Shown: positions 13,016-23,543, numbered from the stretch's first letter. The stretch: 64,000 nucleotides of DNA from Phocoenobacter atlanticus subsp. cyclopteri (GCF_018343795.1 NZ_CP074346.1:1054001-1118000), one strand, 5' to 3'. Numbers and translations are program-made. The notes: a model not told the origin generated them from the letters alone.

Positions 13016-13939
13016 TTAAACCCTATTTAAATGATACCAGTGGGAAAGTAATACACCAGTATTCACCGCAACATTTAAACCATTCTGCAAAGGATTAACA
13101 ACTGAAAGCTGTACCGTAATATCTTCAGCATATTCAATCTCATTAGATATTACTTCACTTAATACAAAAACAATTTTATTACCTAAATTAATTTTAGGTA
13201 AAAGTGAGGCTTTTTTACTATGTGTTAAATGCACAATTTGATAGCCTGCTTTTCTTAATTGAGTAAAAGCGATCTGTTTATGCTTAGTTTCTAGCATTCT
13301 AATAAACTCAAATCCACCCTCAGCAACACGTGCTGCACTACTTGAATTGAGCTTATCAGTATTCTCGGTAATCACACCTTTAATTCCATAAAAGCTACAA
13401 GTTCGAATAATACCGCCAACATTTTGAGCATTATGAATATTATCTAAAAATACCAGACAATCATTTTGCTTGGGTGTGCTTAAATAACCTTCCAAACTAA
13501 ATGTTTTTGCTTTTTTAACTAAAAGGCAAATTCCACCATGATGCTCTGTACCTGTCACAGTAGTTAATTCTTCTTTGTCCACAATATGGTAAGCTTTTTT
13601 ATTTTCAGCAAGGTAGCTTAATAACTCTCCCTGCTTTTTTGCCACTTCAATGGTTGCCCATAAACGAACAATCGACTCTGGTCGCTGTGTAAAAAGTGTA
13701 TGGCAACTATTTTCACCATACACCTTCATCTCTTCATTACGATTTTTACGGATTTTTTCAGGTGCTCTTGGGGATAATGCTCCCGTTTGCGTTTCACTGC
13801 CTTTTACCCTGATCTTCACACTCCCCTCTTTTTCACCTGATTTTTTAGCAAAACGTGGATAGACTGCCTGTGGTTTCTTTTCTGACTTTGGTTGAAATGA
13901 TTTACGTTCAACGGTTTTAAACTTAGGTTTATCTTTCAT
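13016..13939 (-). CDS. yfiF: TrmH family (SpoU) RNA methyltransferase YfiF
   Basis: A 307-residue protein with a long basic N-terminal tail (about 1-70, rich in K and R), a SpoU substrate-binding region with YGENSCHTLFTQRPESIVRL, and a knotted SPOUT methyltransferase domain. Domain motifs are LDNIHNAQNVGGIIRTCSFY (about 168-187), a FVLSEVISNE segment and NPLQNGLNVAVNTGVLL at the C-terminus. It should transfer methyl groups from S-adenosylmethionine to tRNA or rRNA; the exact target of YfiF is unknown. The gene is separate from kdsA by a short gap and may be transcribed with it. Confidence 0.88.
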   Translation of the reverse strand: MKDKPKFKTVERKSFQPKSEKKPQAVYPRFAKKSGEKEGSVKIRVKGSETQTGALSPRAPEKIRKNRNEEMKVYGENSCHTLFTQRPESIVRLWATIEVAKKQGELLSYLAENKKAYHIVDKEELTTVTGTEHHGGICLLVKKAKTFSLEGYLSTPKQNDCLVFLDNIHNAQNVGGIIRTCSFYGIKGVITENTDKLNSSSAARVAEGGFEFIRMLETKHKQIAFTQLRKAGYQIVHLTHSKKASLLPKINLGNKIVFVLSEVISNEIEYAEDITVQLSVVNPLQNGLNVAVNTGVLLSHWYHLNRV

Positions 13940-13963
13940 TTTATTTTCTTTTATTTCTTATCT

Positions 13964-14836
<873 letters not shown>

Positions 14837-14844
14837 TTACAAAA

Positions 14845-15669
14845 TCAATGCAGTTGATTATGATGTGTGTGTTTTAATAATGTTGGCATTTCCAGTTTTA
14901 ACATTAATGCTGAAGGATCTTCAGGACATTGCTCAATAAAATAATTAAGATCTTTCGCCGCTGCATCAAAGCAATCCAAACTGGCTAATACCATTCCTCG
15001 GTCTCTAATTTCATAAGGATCATCAGGCATAAAAATGAGACGATACTCAATCAAAGCTAACGCTTTTTCATAATTACCTTCACGAGTTAATGCCATTTTA
15101 GCAATGGTTTCCAAACGTTCTAATAACTCATTAATTTCAGCAACTTTGGTAAATTCAAGTGATAGCTCTGTTTCAAATCCAAATTCACCCTCTAACCATT
15201 TTTGTAATTGCTCCAATGAAAGCGTTTGCCCTCCCCAAGGATTGATAAAACGAGTTTTAGGTTGATTATTATCATCAATATAGTCTGCTCGTAAAATTAA
15301 TTGTGTTGGGAAATTCACAGGATAAATCGGAAGCTCTAATGCTGCTGCCAAATAAAGAACGACTGCACCAATTGAAACAGGCATTCCTCGTCTATCAGAT
15401 AGAACATAATTCATCAAAATATTTTCAATATTAAAATAGTCTCGATCACAATAAAATCCCCATTCATTATAAACCAAATCTAATAGTTGATTTATACGTT
15501 GCTCCTCTGTTTCGGCATTCACTAATTTTTTTACTTTTCTGACTAAACTAGACATATATCCAAAAACCTGAGGTGAATGAAAACTATCATCAATAACCAA
15601 TGAAAGTCTTAATAATTCTTTATAGAGAAACTGTTTTAACTCTCTTTCCTGTTTTGTTTGTTTATTCAT
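14845..15669 (-). CDS. sirB1: SirB1 family transglutaminase-like/TPR protein
   Basis: About 274 residues from the ATG at 15669 (MNKQTKQERELK); the longer frame to 15693 lacks support because it overlaps prmC more. The N-terminal half is the transglutaminase-like SirB1 domain with NIENILMNYVLSDRRGMPVS and AAALELPIYPVNFPTQLIL. The C-terminal part has TPR-like helices (NYEKALALIEYRLIFMPDDP). The biochemical role is unknown; the usual neighbour set prmC-sirB1-kdsA suggests a housekeeping context. The start overlaps the prmC stop region only slightly. Confidence 0.85.
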   Translation of the reverse strand: MNKQTKQERELKQFLYKELLRLSLVIDDSFHSPQVFGYMSSLVRKVKKLVNAETEEQRINQLLDLVYNEWGFYCDRDYFNIENILMNYVLSDRRGMPVSIGAVVLYLAAALELPIYPVNFPTQLILRADYIDDNNQPKTRFINPWGGQTLSLEQLQKWLEGEFGFETELSLEFTKVAEINELLERLETIAKMALTREGNYEKALALIEYRLIFMPDDPYEIRDRGMVLASLDCFDAAAKDLNYFIEQCPEDPSALMLKLEMPTLLKHTHHNQLH

Positions 15670-15674
15670 AATTA

Positions 15675-16541
15675 TTACTTTAATATTGCCCAAGTTACTC
15701 GATCATTACCTGCATAATCCTGTTCAGTACAAGGTTCATTCCACAAAGTGAGATCAAATAATTGTTGTACCTGTATTGCTTGTTGCCAGCCGTGTTCAAG
15801 AAACAAGCCCCCTTTAGATGCTAAATAAAGCGGTGCGTTACTCACAATTTTTTGCAAATCACTTAATCCTTGTTGTTCAGCAACCAATGCTGAAAGTGGT
15901 TCAAACCGAACATCCCCTTGTTGTAAATTTTGGTCTTGTTTATCAATATAAGGAGGATTACTTACAATAAGATCAAATTGTTTATTTTGCAAAGAACTAA
16001 ACCAATCGCTTTGTAAAAAATGTACCTGCTCAAATCCTAAGCTTTTTCTATTTTGTTCTGCTAATTGTACTGCATTTAATGATTTATCAACACCGATAAT
16101 TTGTACTTTTTTGCCTAATTCACTTGCCAGTGCCAATGCTATTGCACCCGTTCCAGTACCCAAATCTAGAATTTGTAAATTTTCACAAAAATCTAACCGC
16201 TTCAAAGCAAACTCTAATGCAACTTCCACTAATCTTTCTGTATCAGGACGAGGAATTAAGGTAGAGGTTGCCACTTTTAATGGTAACGACCAAAATTCTT
16301 TTTTACCAATAATATAAGCTATTGGTTCACCTTTTAAACGACGGGATAATAACACCTTAAGTTGCTGTTGTTCCGCCTCTAGTAATTCTGTTTCAGCAAA
16401 GGCAAACAAACGAGACTTAGATTGTCTCGTTACAAATTGCAACAATACCCGTGCATCAGATTTTGGATTAAGATAAGGGTCTTGTTTACAATTCTTTGAT
16501 AGCAATGCCTCTGCATCATTAAGCCATTGGGCATAGTTCAT
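15675..16541 (-). CDS. prmC: Peptide chain release factor N5-glutamine methyltransferase
   Basis: A 288-residue methyltransferase that modifies the glutamine of the GGQ motif in release factors RF1 and RF2, needed for efficient termination. It has the N-terminal helical domain, the SAM-binding loop DLGTGTG (126-132) and the catalytic NPPY (195-198) in LIVSNPPYID. Length is normal for the family. It heads the prmC-sirB1-kdsA-yfiF group on the minus strand, with a 97-bp gap to thrC. Confidence 0.96.
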   Translation of the reverse strand: MNYAQWLNDAEALLSKNCKQDPYLNPKSDARVLLQFVTRQSKSRLFAFAETELLEAEQQQLKVLLSRRLKGEPIAYIIGKKEFWSLPLKVATSTLIPRPDTERLVEVALEFALKRLDFCENLQILDLGTGTGAIALALASELGKKVQIIGVDKSLNAVQLAEQNRKSLGFEQVHFLQSDWFSSLQNKQFDLIVSNPPYIDKQDQNLQQGDVRFEPLSALVAEQQGLSDLQKIVSNAPLYLASKGGLFLEHGWQQAIQVQQLFDLTLWNEPCTEQDYAGNDRVTWAILK

Positions 16542-16638
16542 AATAATATTACATTCAAAAATAGATAAGTATTAAGTATATTGTAACAAACTCTATTTAA
16601 ATGTTTAGAATTATTTATTCTTGTTTAGTAGATAATCT

Positions 16639-17913
16639 TTATTTCAACAAATAGCCCTTTAACTGTTCAAAATTATTATCCATTTCATCAGAAAGCAGTG
16701 GCATTTTATTATGCTTATCTAATGCTTCTGGCAATGGAAGATCAATATTTAAAATACGATCGACACTTTCTTTGAATTTAGCGGGATGAGCAGTGCAAAG
16801 GAAAACACCTGTTTCATCTTCTGCTAATTGATTTAACAATATTTGATAAGCAATAGCACCGTGCGGTTCGCATAAATAACCTAATTCATTCATTGCTTGT
16901 AAACTTTGCTCTGTTTGAAGATCGGTCAACATCCCTGATGCTAATTCTTTAAATGACCAGTTGTTACGTTTAAACAATTCTTCTACACGAGGCCAGTTAT
17001 TTGGACGGCTTACATCCATTGCATTAGAAAGAGTTGCAACCGTTGAATTAGGTTGCCATTGTCCTGATTGTAAGTAACGAGGTACAGTATCGTTACTATT
17101 GGTTGAAGCAATAAAACGTTTAATAGGTAAACCTAAACTTTTGGCGATTAATCCTGCTGTTAAATTCCCAAAGTTACCACTTGGTACGGACACGACAAGA
17201 TTTTGTCGTTTTTCTTTTGGAAGTTGTGCCACTGCTTCAAAATAGTAACAAATTTGAGCCAACAAACGGCTGATATTGATGGAATTGGCTGAATTTAAGC
17301 CGATGGTTTCTCGTAAATATTTATCATCAAAAGCCTGTTTAACTAAGGCTTGGCAATCATCAAAATCGCCCTTGATTGCAACGGTGCGAATATTTTTACC
17401 TAACGTACAGAATAACTTTTCTTGCAGTGGGCTGATTTTTCCTTTTGGATATAAAATAACCACTTCAATATTTTCTAAACCATAAAATGCGTGTGCTACT
17501 GCCGCTCCAGTATCACCAGAGGTTGCGGTCAAAATGGTAATTTTTTGATCAGAAGTAACCGCTTTCAAAACTTGTGCCATAAAACGTCCGCCGAAATCTT
17601 TAAAAGCTAAGGTTGGACCGTGAAAAAGTTCAAAGGCATAAATATTCTCTGTGACTTTTTCAAGGGGAGCAGGAAACGTGAAGGCATTTTTAATGACATT
17701 ATTTAAGGTCTCTGTTGGTAATTCATCGCCGATAATCGCCCCTAAAATCGCTTGGCTACGCTCTACCAACGGCATTGCTAACAGTTCATCAATATTATCT
17801 AATTTGGGTAAAATCTCAGGAAAAAATAGTCCTTGATCCTTTCCCAATCCTTGACGCACAGCTTGAGCAAAATTAACATTTTCTTCTGGGTGTTTGATGT
17901 TGTATAAATTCAT
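16639..17913 (-). CDS. thrC: Threonine synthase
   Basis: A 424-residue PLP enzyme that converts O-phospho-L-homoserine to threonine. The PLP lysine is K105 in HGPTLAFKDFGG. Other family motifs are TILTATSGDTGAAVAHAFYG and VSVPSGNFGNLTAGLIA. The protein is full length. Unlike E. coli thrABC, thrA and thrB are not directly upstream: the gap before it holds hairpin repeats and the divergent ffh. No threonine attenuator leader was seen in the 390-bp gap. Confidence 0.96.
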   Translation of the reverse strand: MNLYNIKHPEENVNFAQAVRQGLGKDQGLFFPEILPKLDNIDELLAMPLVERSQAILGAIIGDELPTETLNNVIKNAFTFPAPLEKVTENIYAFELFHGPTLAFKDFGGRFMAQVLKAVTSDQKITILTATSGDTGAAVAHAFYGLENIEVVILYPKGKISPLQEKLFCTLGKNIRTVAIKGDFDDCQALVKQAFDDKYLRETIGLNSANSINISRLLAQICYYFEAVAQLPKEKRQNLVVSVPSGNFGNLTAGLIAKSLGLPIKRFIASTNSNDTVPRYLQSGQWQPNSTVATLSNAMDVSRPNNWPRVEELFKRNNWSFKELASGMLTDLQTEQSLQAMNELGYLCEPHGAIAYQILLNQLAEDETGVFLCTAHPAKFKESVDRILNIDLPLPEALDKHNKMPLLSDEMDNNFEQLKGYLLK

Positions 17914-18060
17914 TTCAGTTCCTTTTTTATCAATTATTGTTTGAATTTTTAAGATATAAAGTGATTTTAGCTATTCAAAGATAAGTAGTAAACTGAAAAA
18001 TGATTATTTTTTATGTATAATGTAGGTAATCAGAAATTGATGATAATTGATTGGTTGTAA

Positions 18061-18240
18061 AGGCGGATTTAATAAGCATAGCAAATGGAATATCCGCCCA
18101 CAATGTGTAGCTCACTAATGTAAAATAAAATGATAAAAAATTTGTCATTTCATAAACTTGCTATGTAGTTTTTGTTAAAATTTTATATTGAGCAATGGGC
18201 GGATATACGCAAACTCACGTTTGCTAATCCCGCCCCTACG
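18061..18240. repeat. Pair of related hairpin units in inverted orientation between thrC and ffh
   Basis: The unit at 18061-18099 has ends GGCGGAT and ATCCGCC; the unit at 18197-18240 has GGGCGGAT and ATCCCGCCC. The two resemble each other when one is reverse-complemented and are about 100 bp apart, which gives a MITE-like layout. No gene was found in the rest of the 394-bp gap. Confidence 0.55.
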
Positions 18241-18307
18241 ATAACTACATTAATATAAGCGGTCAGATTTCAATTAAAATTTACCATTTTTAAATAACGA
18301 GAAAATT

Positions 18308-19690
18308 ATGTTTGAAAATTTATCCGATAGACTTTCCCAAACCCTTAAAACTATTAGTGGCAAAGGGCGTTTAACTGAAGACAATATTAAAGACACGCTC
18401 CGTGAAGTGCGTATGGCATTGCTTGAAGCGGACGTGGCGTTACCTGTATTACGTGAATTTATCAGCAAGGTAAAAGAGCGAGCGATTGGCGTTGAAGTCA
18501 ATAAAAGCCTTACTCCGGGGCAAGAATTCGTTAAAATTGTTAAAGCTGAGCTTGAAAATGCAATGGGTGAAGCCAACGAAGGGCTAAACCTTGCAAGCCA
18601 ACCGCCTGCGGTCATTTTAATGGCGGGTTTACAGGGGGCTGGTAAAACCACCTCTGTGGGTAAATTATCTAAATTCTTAAAAGAAAAACATAAGAAAAAA
18701 GTCTTAGTGGTGTCTGCCGACGTTTATCGTCCTGCGGCGATCAAACAGTTAGAAACCCTAGCCAGTGATTTAGATATCGCTTTCTTCCCAAGTGAAACCA
18801 GTCAAAAACCAACGGATATCGCTACAGTAGCCCTAAAATACGCAAAATTAAATTTCTTTGATGTGTTGATTGTGGATACGGCGGGGCGTTTGCACGTTGA
18901 TAGTGAAATGATGGATGAAATCAAACAAATTCATCAGGTGCTAAATCCAATCGAAACCTTATTCACTGTGGACGCAATGACAGGGCAAGACGCAGCGAAT
19001 ACCGCAAAAGCCTTTAATGAGGCGTTGCCTTTAACGGGTGTGATCTTAACCAAAGTGGACGGTGATGCACGTGGTGGTGCGGCGTTATCCATTCGTCAAA
19101 TCACAGGTAAACCGATTAAATTCTTAGGTGTGGGCGAAAAAACCGACGCCTTAGAACCTTTCCACCCTGATCGTATCGCTTCTCGTATTTTAGGAATGGG
19201 TGATGTGCTTTCTCTAATCGAAGATTTAGAAAAATCTGTTGATCGTGAAAAAGCTGAGAAAATGGCGAAAAAATTCAAGAAAGGTGATGCCTTTACCCTT
19301 GAAGATTTCCGTGAACAACTGATCGAAATGAAAAAAATGGGCGGAATGGCATCAATGCTTGATAAATTACCGGGAGCAAAAAATCTGCCTGCTCACGTGA
19401 AAGGTCAAGTAGATGATAAAATGTTCCATAAAATGGAAGCCATTATCAACTCAATGACGTTAAAAGAGCGTGCTAATCCATCCATTATCAAAGGATCACG
19501 CCGTAAACGTATCGCAATGGGTTCAGGAACGAAAGTACAAGATGTGAATAAATTACTCAAACAGTTCGACGATATGCAAAAAATGATGAAAAAAATGCGT
19601 AAAGGCGGAATGAGTAAAATGATGCGTGGAATGCAAGGAATGATGGGTGGTGCTGGCGGAATGGGTGGTATGTTTGGCGGTCGCCGTTAA
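18308..19690 (+). CDS. ffh: Signal recognition particle protein Ffh (SRP54)
   Basis: A 460-residue GTPase that binds signal sequences of nascent membrane proteins and hands them to FtsY. The N domain is followed by the G domain with GLQGAGKTTS (about 109-118), DTAGR (about 193-197) and TKVDGDARGG, and then the M domain, whose C-terminus is rich in methionine and glycine (QKMMKKMRKGGMSKMMRGMQ). Full length. GC content in the coding region looks higher than in the surrounding AT-rich genes, common for highly expressed genes here. Confidence 0.98.
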   Translation: MFENLSDRLSQTLKTISGKGRLTEDNIKDTLREVRMALLEADVALPVLREFISKVKERAIGVEVNKSLTPGQEFVKIVKAELENAMGEANEGLNLASQPPAVILMAGLQGAGKTTSVGKLSKFLKEKHKKKVLVVSADVYRPAAIKQLETLASDLDIAFFPSETSQKPTDIATVALKYAKLNFFDVLIVDTAGRLHVDSEMMDEIKQIHQVLNPIETLFTVDAMTGQDAANTAKAFNEALPLTGVILTKVDGDARGGAALSIRQITGKPIKFLGVGEKTDALEPFHPDRIASRILGMGDVLSLIEDLEKSVDREKAEKMAKKFKKGDAFTLEDFREQLIEMKKMGGMASMLDKLPGAKNLPAHVKGQVDDKMFHKMEAIINSMTLKERANPSIIKGSRRKRIAMGSGTKVQDVNKLLKQFDDMQKMMKKMRKGGMSKMMRGMQGMMGGAGGMGGMFGGRR

Positions 19691-19715
19691 TTTTTTGTAA
19701 ATTAATAGAAAAACA

Positions 19716-19993
19716 CCCACCCTAGCCTTTCCCCGCAAGCGTAGTATAAACCCCAAATTTTGGACGGTTTATAATTAAGGTTTATAATTAAGAATTTAAA
19801 CAAAGGAACTGATTTCTGTATTCAACAGGTATCAGTCCTTTTAGTTTAACATTGATTCTTTGCGTATTATAATACTCAATATAGCTTTCCACTGCTATCT
19901 TTTAACTCATTTCCATAAAAAAACACCCCAAAGGCTGTGTTTAGGTTGTACATTTTTGGGGTGCATCAGCTTGCAGGGGAAAGTTAGGGTGGG
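19716..19993. repeat. Dispersed hairpin repeat split by an IS3-family remnant
   Basis: Arms 19716-19740 and 19969-19993 are inverted copies matching at about 22 of 25 positions (both begin CCCACCCTA on their outer side). Between them lies about 228 bp with the tail of an IS3-family transposase. The same CCCACCCTAACC-type sequence occurs at 23425-23500. Confidence 0.7.
19788..19906 (-). pseudogene. C-terminal remnant of an IS3-family (IS150-like) transposase
   Basis: On the minus strand, 19903-19788 encodes AVESYIEYYNTQRINVKLKG, then LIPVEYRNQF and a stop. This is the characteristic end of the integrase-type OrfB of IS3-family elements, where YYN and the KLKGLSPVEYR pattern follow the last catalytic residue. 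A stop codon lies in frame just upstream, and nothing else of the transposase remains. IS-end-like CCCC-containing sequences lie on both sides (around 19750 and 19955). Confidence 0.75.
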
Positions 19994-20053
19994 AAAATAT
20001 TATTAATTATCAAAAATTAATACTTAAAAGTATGCTATTGTCCTGTCAAAATA

Positions 20054-20980
20054 TTAAGAAACCGCTTTAAATTGAATTAGACCACTTTCTACATACTGCT
20101 CAACATCATCTTCATTAAAAATAGGTGTAACAACATCTTCTTTATCAAACGCCATATCCCCTTCAATGCCCTCTAGTCTTACGCCGTGTTTAATGCCTTT
20201 AAAATCAAACAATGAAGTATCACACAAATGCGAGGGCGTAATATTTTGCAAGGCACTAAACATTGTTTCAATTCGACCTGGATATTGACGATCCCAAGTT
20301 TGTAGCATTTCTTTTATAACTTGACGTTGTAAATTAGGTTGTGAACCACATAGGTTACACGGAATAATAGGAAACTGTTTTGCATCAGAATATTTAATAA
20401 TATCTTTCTCTTTGCAATAAACCAGCGGACGAATAACAATTTGCTTACCATCATCACTCATCAACTTAGGTGGCATAGACTTCATTTTTCCGCCATAAAA
20501 CATATTTAGAAACAAAGTTTCTAACATATCATCACGATGGTGGCCCAATGCGATTTTTGTTGCCCCTAACTCTGTTGCTGTGCGATATAAAATGCCTCGA
20601 CGTAAACGAGAACAAAGGGAACACGTGGTTTTACCCTCTGGAATTTTTTCTTTCACAATGGCGTAAGTATCTTCTTGCACAATTTTATATTCAACTCCAA
20701 TACCTTCTAAATACTCAGGTAAAATATGTTCAGGAAATTCAGGCTGTTTTTGATCTAAATTCACCGCCACAATATCAAAATGGATCGGTGCATTAATGCG
20801 GAGGTTTAATAAAATATCCAGCAAGGTATAGCTGTCTTTTCCACCAGATAGACATACCATTACTTTATCACCCTCTTCAATCATATTAAAATCGGCGATT
20901 GCATTTCCCACATTACGGCGAAGGCGTTTTTGTAATTTATTAAAATTATAGGTTTGTTTTTTGTTTAATTCGTTATTCAT
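20054..20980 (-). CDS. ttcA: tRNA 2-thiocytidine(32) synthetase
   Basis: A 308-residue PP-loop enzyme that adds sulfur to cytidine 32 of certain tRNAs using an iron-sulfur cluster. The PP-loop SGGKDS is at 45-50. The cluster cysteines fit C120-SL-C123 and C208-NL-C211. ALGHHRDD at about 144-151 is also conserved. The N-terminus and C-terminus are complete. It follows ppa on the same strand across a 120-bp gap that contains an uptake-signal core and a weak hairpin. Confidence 0.96.
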   Translation of the reverse strand: MNNELNKKQTYNFNKLQKRLRRNVGNAIADFNMIEEGDKVMVCLSGGKDSYTLLDILLNLRINAPIHFDIVAVNLDQKQPEFPEHILPEYLEGIGVEYKIVQEDTYAIVKEKIPEGKTTCSLCSRLRRGILYRTATELGATKIALGHHRDDMLETLFLNMFYGGKMKSMPPKLMSDDGKQIVIRPLVYCKEKDIIKYSDAKQFPIIPCNLCGSQPNLQRQVIKEMLQTWDRQYPGRIETMFSALQNITPSHLCDTSLFDFKGIKHGVRLEGIEGDMAFDKEDVVTPIFNEDDVEQYVESGLIQFKAVS

Positions 20981-21056
20981 TGTTTTTCTATTTAAAAATA
21001 AAACTTCTCGTATTATAATCCGAGAAAATAAATTTTGTAAAAAAAGAGTACAAACT

Positions 21057-21066
21057 GACCGCTTGT
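21057..21066 (-). repeat. Apl-type DNA uptake signal core
   Basis: ACAAGCGGTC on the minus strand, the core of the uptake sequence used for natural transformation in the Actinobacillus/Mannheimia branch of the Pasteurellaceae. The same core occurs at 28354-28363 (minus) and ACAAGCGGT at 60682-60690 (plus). No Hin-type AAGTGCGGT was noticed. Confidence 0.75.
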
Positions 21067-21100
21067 ACTCCTTATATTACTAACATAAAAAACTATTTTT

Positions 21101-21631
21101 TTATTTATCTTTCCAACGCTGAATGGCTTCTTTAATCACTTTTTTCGCTTCTTCTGCACCACCCCAAGCTGTTACTTTGGTTGTCCCTGCTTTTTTAAGG
21201 TCTTTATAGTGATTAAAATGGAATTCAATTTGTGAAATGAGCTGTTTTGGTAAATCTGATAATGTTTTGTACGCATTACCGTTGTTACGATCATCTGCGG
21301 GTACACAAACAATTTTATCATCCACTTCATCATCATCCACAAATTTCATTACACCAATAACACGTGCTTCTAAGAAAACCCCTGTTGCTAATGGTTGTTC
21401 AGTAACTAATAACACATCTAATTCATCACCATCTTCATCTAAGGTTTGTGGAATAAAACCGTAGTTAGTTGGTTTTGCAAAAATGATTGGTTCAACACGA
21501 TCTAACTGAAAACAAGCAAGCTCTCTGTTCCACTCAATTTTATGATTACTACCCGCTGGAATTTCATTTACTACGTTAATAATACCGCTGTTTACATCGC
21601 CAGCATCTAAAATTTTATTAAAATCTGCCAT
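21101..21631 (-). CDS. ppa: Inorganic pyrophosphatase
   Basis: A soluble family I pyrophosphatase of about 176 residues that hydrolyses pyrophosphate and so drives biosynthetic reactions. The ATG at 21631 (MADFNKILDAGD) is chosen because an AAGGA site precedes it; an upstream frame to 21670 is unlikely. The signature DGDELDVLLV (residues about 65-74) carries the metal-binding aspartates, and ARVIGVMKFVDDDEVDDKIV and the RFIDKW-type end are as in E. coli. Confidence 0.96.
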   Translation of the reverse strand: MADFNKILDAGDVNSGIINVVNEIPAGSNHKIEWNRELACFQLDRVEPIIFAKPTNYGFIPQTLDEDGDELDVLLVTEQPLATGVFLEARVIGVMKFVDDDEVDDKIVCVPADDRNNGNAYKTLSDLPKQLISQIEFHFNHYKDLKKAGTTKVTAWGGAEEAKKVIKEAIQRWKDK

Positions 21632-21682
21632 AAAAATTATCCTTAAAAAATGATTATAAAAGTTGTTCAATTATAACAGCTA

Positions 21683-22456
21683 TTACAAAACTTCCCAACT
21701 CAAATTAGAAATCAAACGGCATTTATCACACTTAAAATAAAAAATACTGTGCATTGGTTCATTTAATTTCCATTCTTCATTACAATTTGGGCATTTTCGG
21801 TTATGCTCAATCTCTTCATCTTTCCCTAAACGGTATAAATAATAGTACGTGGGTGTTTGGGTGATTTGTTCTATTCTTTGACAAAGTGTTCTTCCTTGTT
21901 GTGCCAATTCACTTGTATGATCGGAAATTTGTTGTAATGCAGATTGTTCAAGAGTTGAACCATTCATTTGTAATTGATCACAAGCCTGCCAATCTTCTTG
22001 CCATTTTAAAATATCCGCAGAAAAAGGTTGATTTGATTGTGTAATTTCATAGAGAGGCAAAGGTAAAAAATCAGCACCATTAAAGACCGGTGAGCAAGAA
22101 TCTAAATGCGTTGTGTATAAAAGTAAAAATTCTCCTTCAATTTGATGGCTGGTGACATCTGCTCGATAATCTTTTCCAACTAATTCAAAACTTGCAAATT
22201 TTACACCATAACTATCCGCTTGAGATAAGGCTTTATTCACTTCATCACTATTATATTTTGCCATTAAACTATCTTGACGAGGTATCGATAAATTCACTTG
22301 AAAAAAGGCTTCATCAATACACTGAAAATGGGTGATCCCCGCTTCTCGCCCAATCATCTGCCCATTTTCTCGCCATTGATTCACAATTTTAAAAATCAAT
22401 GACGTAAAGTTTTCATCAAAATAAGGATAACTAAATTTTGCAATAGCTTGATACAT
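21683..22456 (-). CDS. DUF2310 zinc-ribbon protein
   Basis: A 257-residue protein of the DUF2310 family, described as Zn-ribbon-containing and possibly nucleic-acid-binding. The C-terminal ribbon is CPNCNEEW...FKCDKC (two CxxC pairs at about 221-224 and 244-247). The N-terminal part is alpha/beta with no catalytic motif. It overlaps the fieF stop by one base (TAATG), so the two are probably co-translated; that link may hint at a metal-related role, but this is only context. Confidence 0.8.
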   Translation of the reverse strand: MYQAIAKFSYPYFDENFTSLIFKIVNQWRENGQMIGREAGITHFQCIDEAFFQVNLSIPRQDSLMAKYNSDEVNKALSQADSYGVKFASFELVGKDYRADVTSHQIEGEFLLLYTTHLDSCSPVFNGADFLPLPLYEITQSNQPFSADILKWQEDWQACDQLQMNGSTLEQSALQQISDHTSELAQQGRTLCQRIEQITQTPTYYYLYRLGKDEEIEHNRKCPNCNEEWKLNEPMHSIFYFKCDKCRLISNLSWEVL

Positions 22457-23400
22457 TATTTTTTCTGTTCCTTCATTTGTTGCATTTCAACCTCAACAAC
22501 AGATGTTGGTTCTTGATGAAGAATAACTTCTGAAAGCGGAAAAGCACGTAATAATTTTTTCTCTAAACTATCCGTAATTTCGTGTGCTTTCACAAGGGAA
22601 AGATGATCATCTAATTCCATATGTAATTGAATAAAACGAACCGCCCCAGCTTGACGAGTTTTTATATCGTGAATACTCAATACATCAGGATGATGTTCTG
22701 CAATATCCTTGATTTTATTAATTTCTTCTTCAGGTAAGGCTTGATCTAACAACATTTGTATTGCTTGCCATGCCACTTTAATTGCATTAATCATAATATA
22801 AAGTGCAATCGCAATAGCAAATAGAGCATCAGCATAAACAATGCCATAAAGAGATAATCCCATTGCAATAAGAATAGCAATATTCATTAAAATATCTGTT
22901 TTATAATTAAGAATATCCGCCTGAACAATAGGGCTATTTACAACTTTTAACACCTTTTGTTGATATAATACAAGGACGCCAGTTAAAACAATAGAGATAA
23001 CACTAACGATAATCCCTAGCTCTGTTTGATAAATAACTTGCGGATTATATAAACGCTGTACACCGTGTAAAAGTAGAAATAGTGCTGAACCTGTAATAAA
23101 AGCCCCTTGTACTAAAGCTGCTAATTCTTCAGCCTTACTATGCCCAAATGTATGATTATCATCAGCGGGTCGTAACGCAAAGCGTAGCACTAATATATTA
23201 GTGACAGACGCAAACACATCCAGTAAAGAATCAGTCATTGCAGCTAAAATAGAAACCGAGCCAGTAATCCACCATACTATCACTTTTAACAATAACAACA
23301 TTCCCGCCACAATTACCGCAAAGGTTGTAGCACGATTAACTAAAAGTTTATATTGCTCTGCAACTTGTTTATTTATTTCATTATGATTATTTTTTGTCAT
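22456..23400 (-). CDS. fieF: Cation diffusion facilitator, FieF/YiiP type
   Basis: A 314-residue inner-membrane exporter of divalent metals (Fe2+ and Zn2+ in E. coli). It has six predicted membrane segments in the first 210 residues, with the transport-site aspartates in MTDSLLDVFAS (D57, D61) and a second site in ADILNYKTDIL. HTFGHSKAEEL (about 83-93) is conserved. The cytoplasmic C-terminal domain has HHPDVLSIHDIKTRQAG and the histidines expected for the regulatory metal site. It is upstream of, and overlaps, the DUF2310 gene. Confidence 0.92.
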   Translation of the reverse strand: MTKNNHNEINKQVAEQYKLLVNRATTFAVIVAGMLLLLKVIVWWITGSVSILAAMTDSLLDVFASVTNILVLRFALRPADDNHTFGHSKAEELAALVQGAFITGSALFLLLHGVQRLYNPQVIYQTELGIIVSVISIVLTGVLVLYQQKVLKVVNSPIVQADILNYKTDILMNIAILIAMGLSLYGIVYADALFAIAIALYIMINAIKVAWQAIQMLLDQALPEEEINKIKDIAEHHPDVLSIHDIKTRQAGAVRFIQLHMELDDHLSLVKAHEITDSLEKKLLRAFPLSEVILHQEPTSVVEVEMQQMKEQKK

Positions 23401-23424
23401 CTTTACAGCTTTTTAAGTTAATAT

Positions 23425-23500
23425 TCCTCCTAGCCCTCCCTCCGTAAATGGAGGCAGTATAATTCCCTCCTCCGCTCGCGGGGGAGGGTTAGGGTGGGGG
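23425..23500. repeat. Dispersed GC-rich hairpin repeat (CCCTCC/GGGAGGG family)
   Basis: This gap has nested hairpins: CCTCC/GGAGG around 23439-23454 and CCCTCC/GGGAGGG at 23465-23488, within outer arms ending in TAGGGTGGGGG. Its sequence resembles the split element at 19716-19993 and the one at 24096-24134. It stands out by its GC content from the AT-rich surroundings. Confidence 0.6.
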
Positions 23501-23543
23501 TACAATTTGTTGACTCTATTTCTTAAACCCAAATAAACAAAAA

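Noticed and set aside
17914-18060. Threonine attenuator leader for thrC
   Set aside because: No short leader peptide rich in threonine or isoleucine codons followed by a terminator was found.
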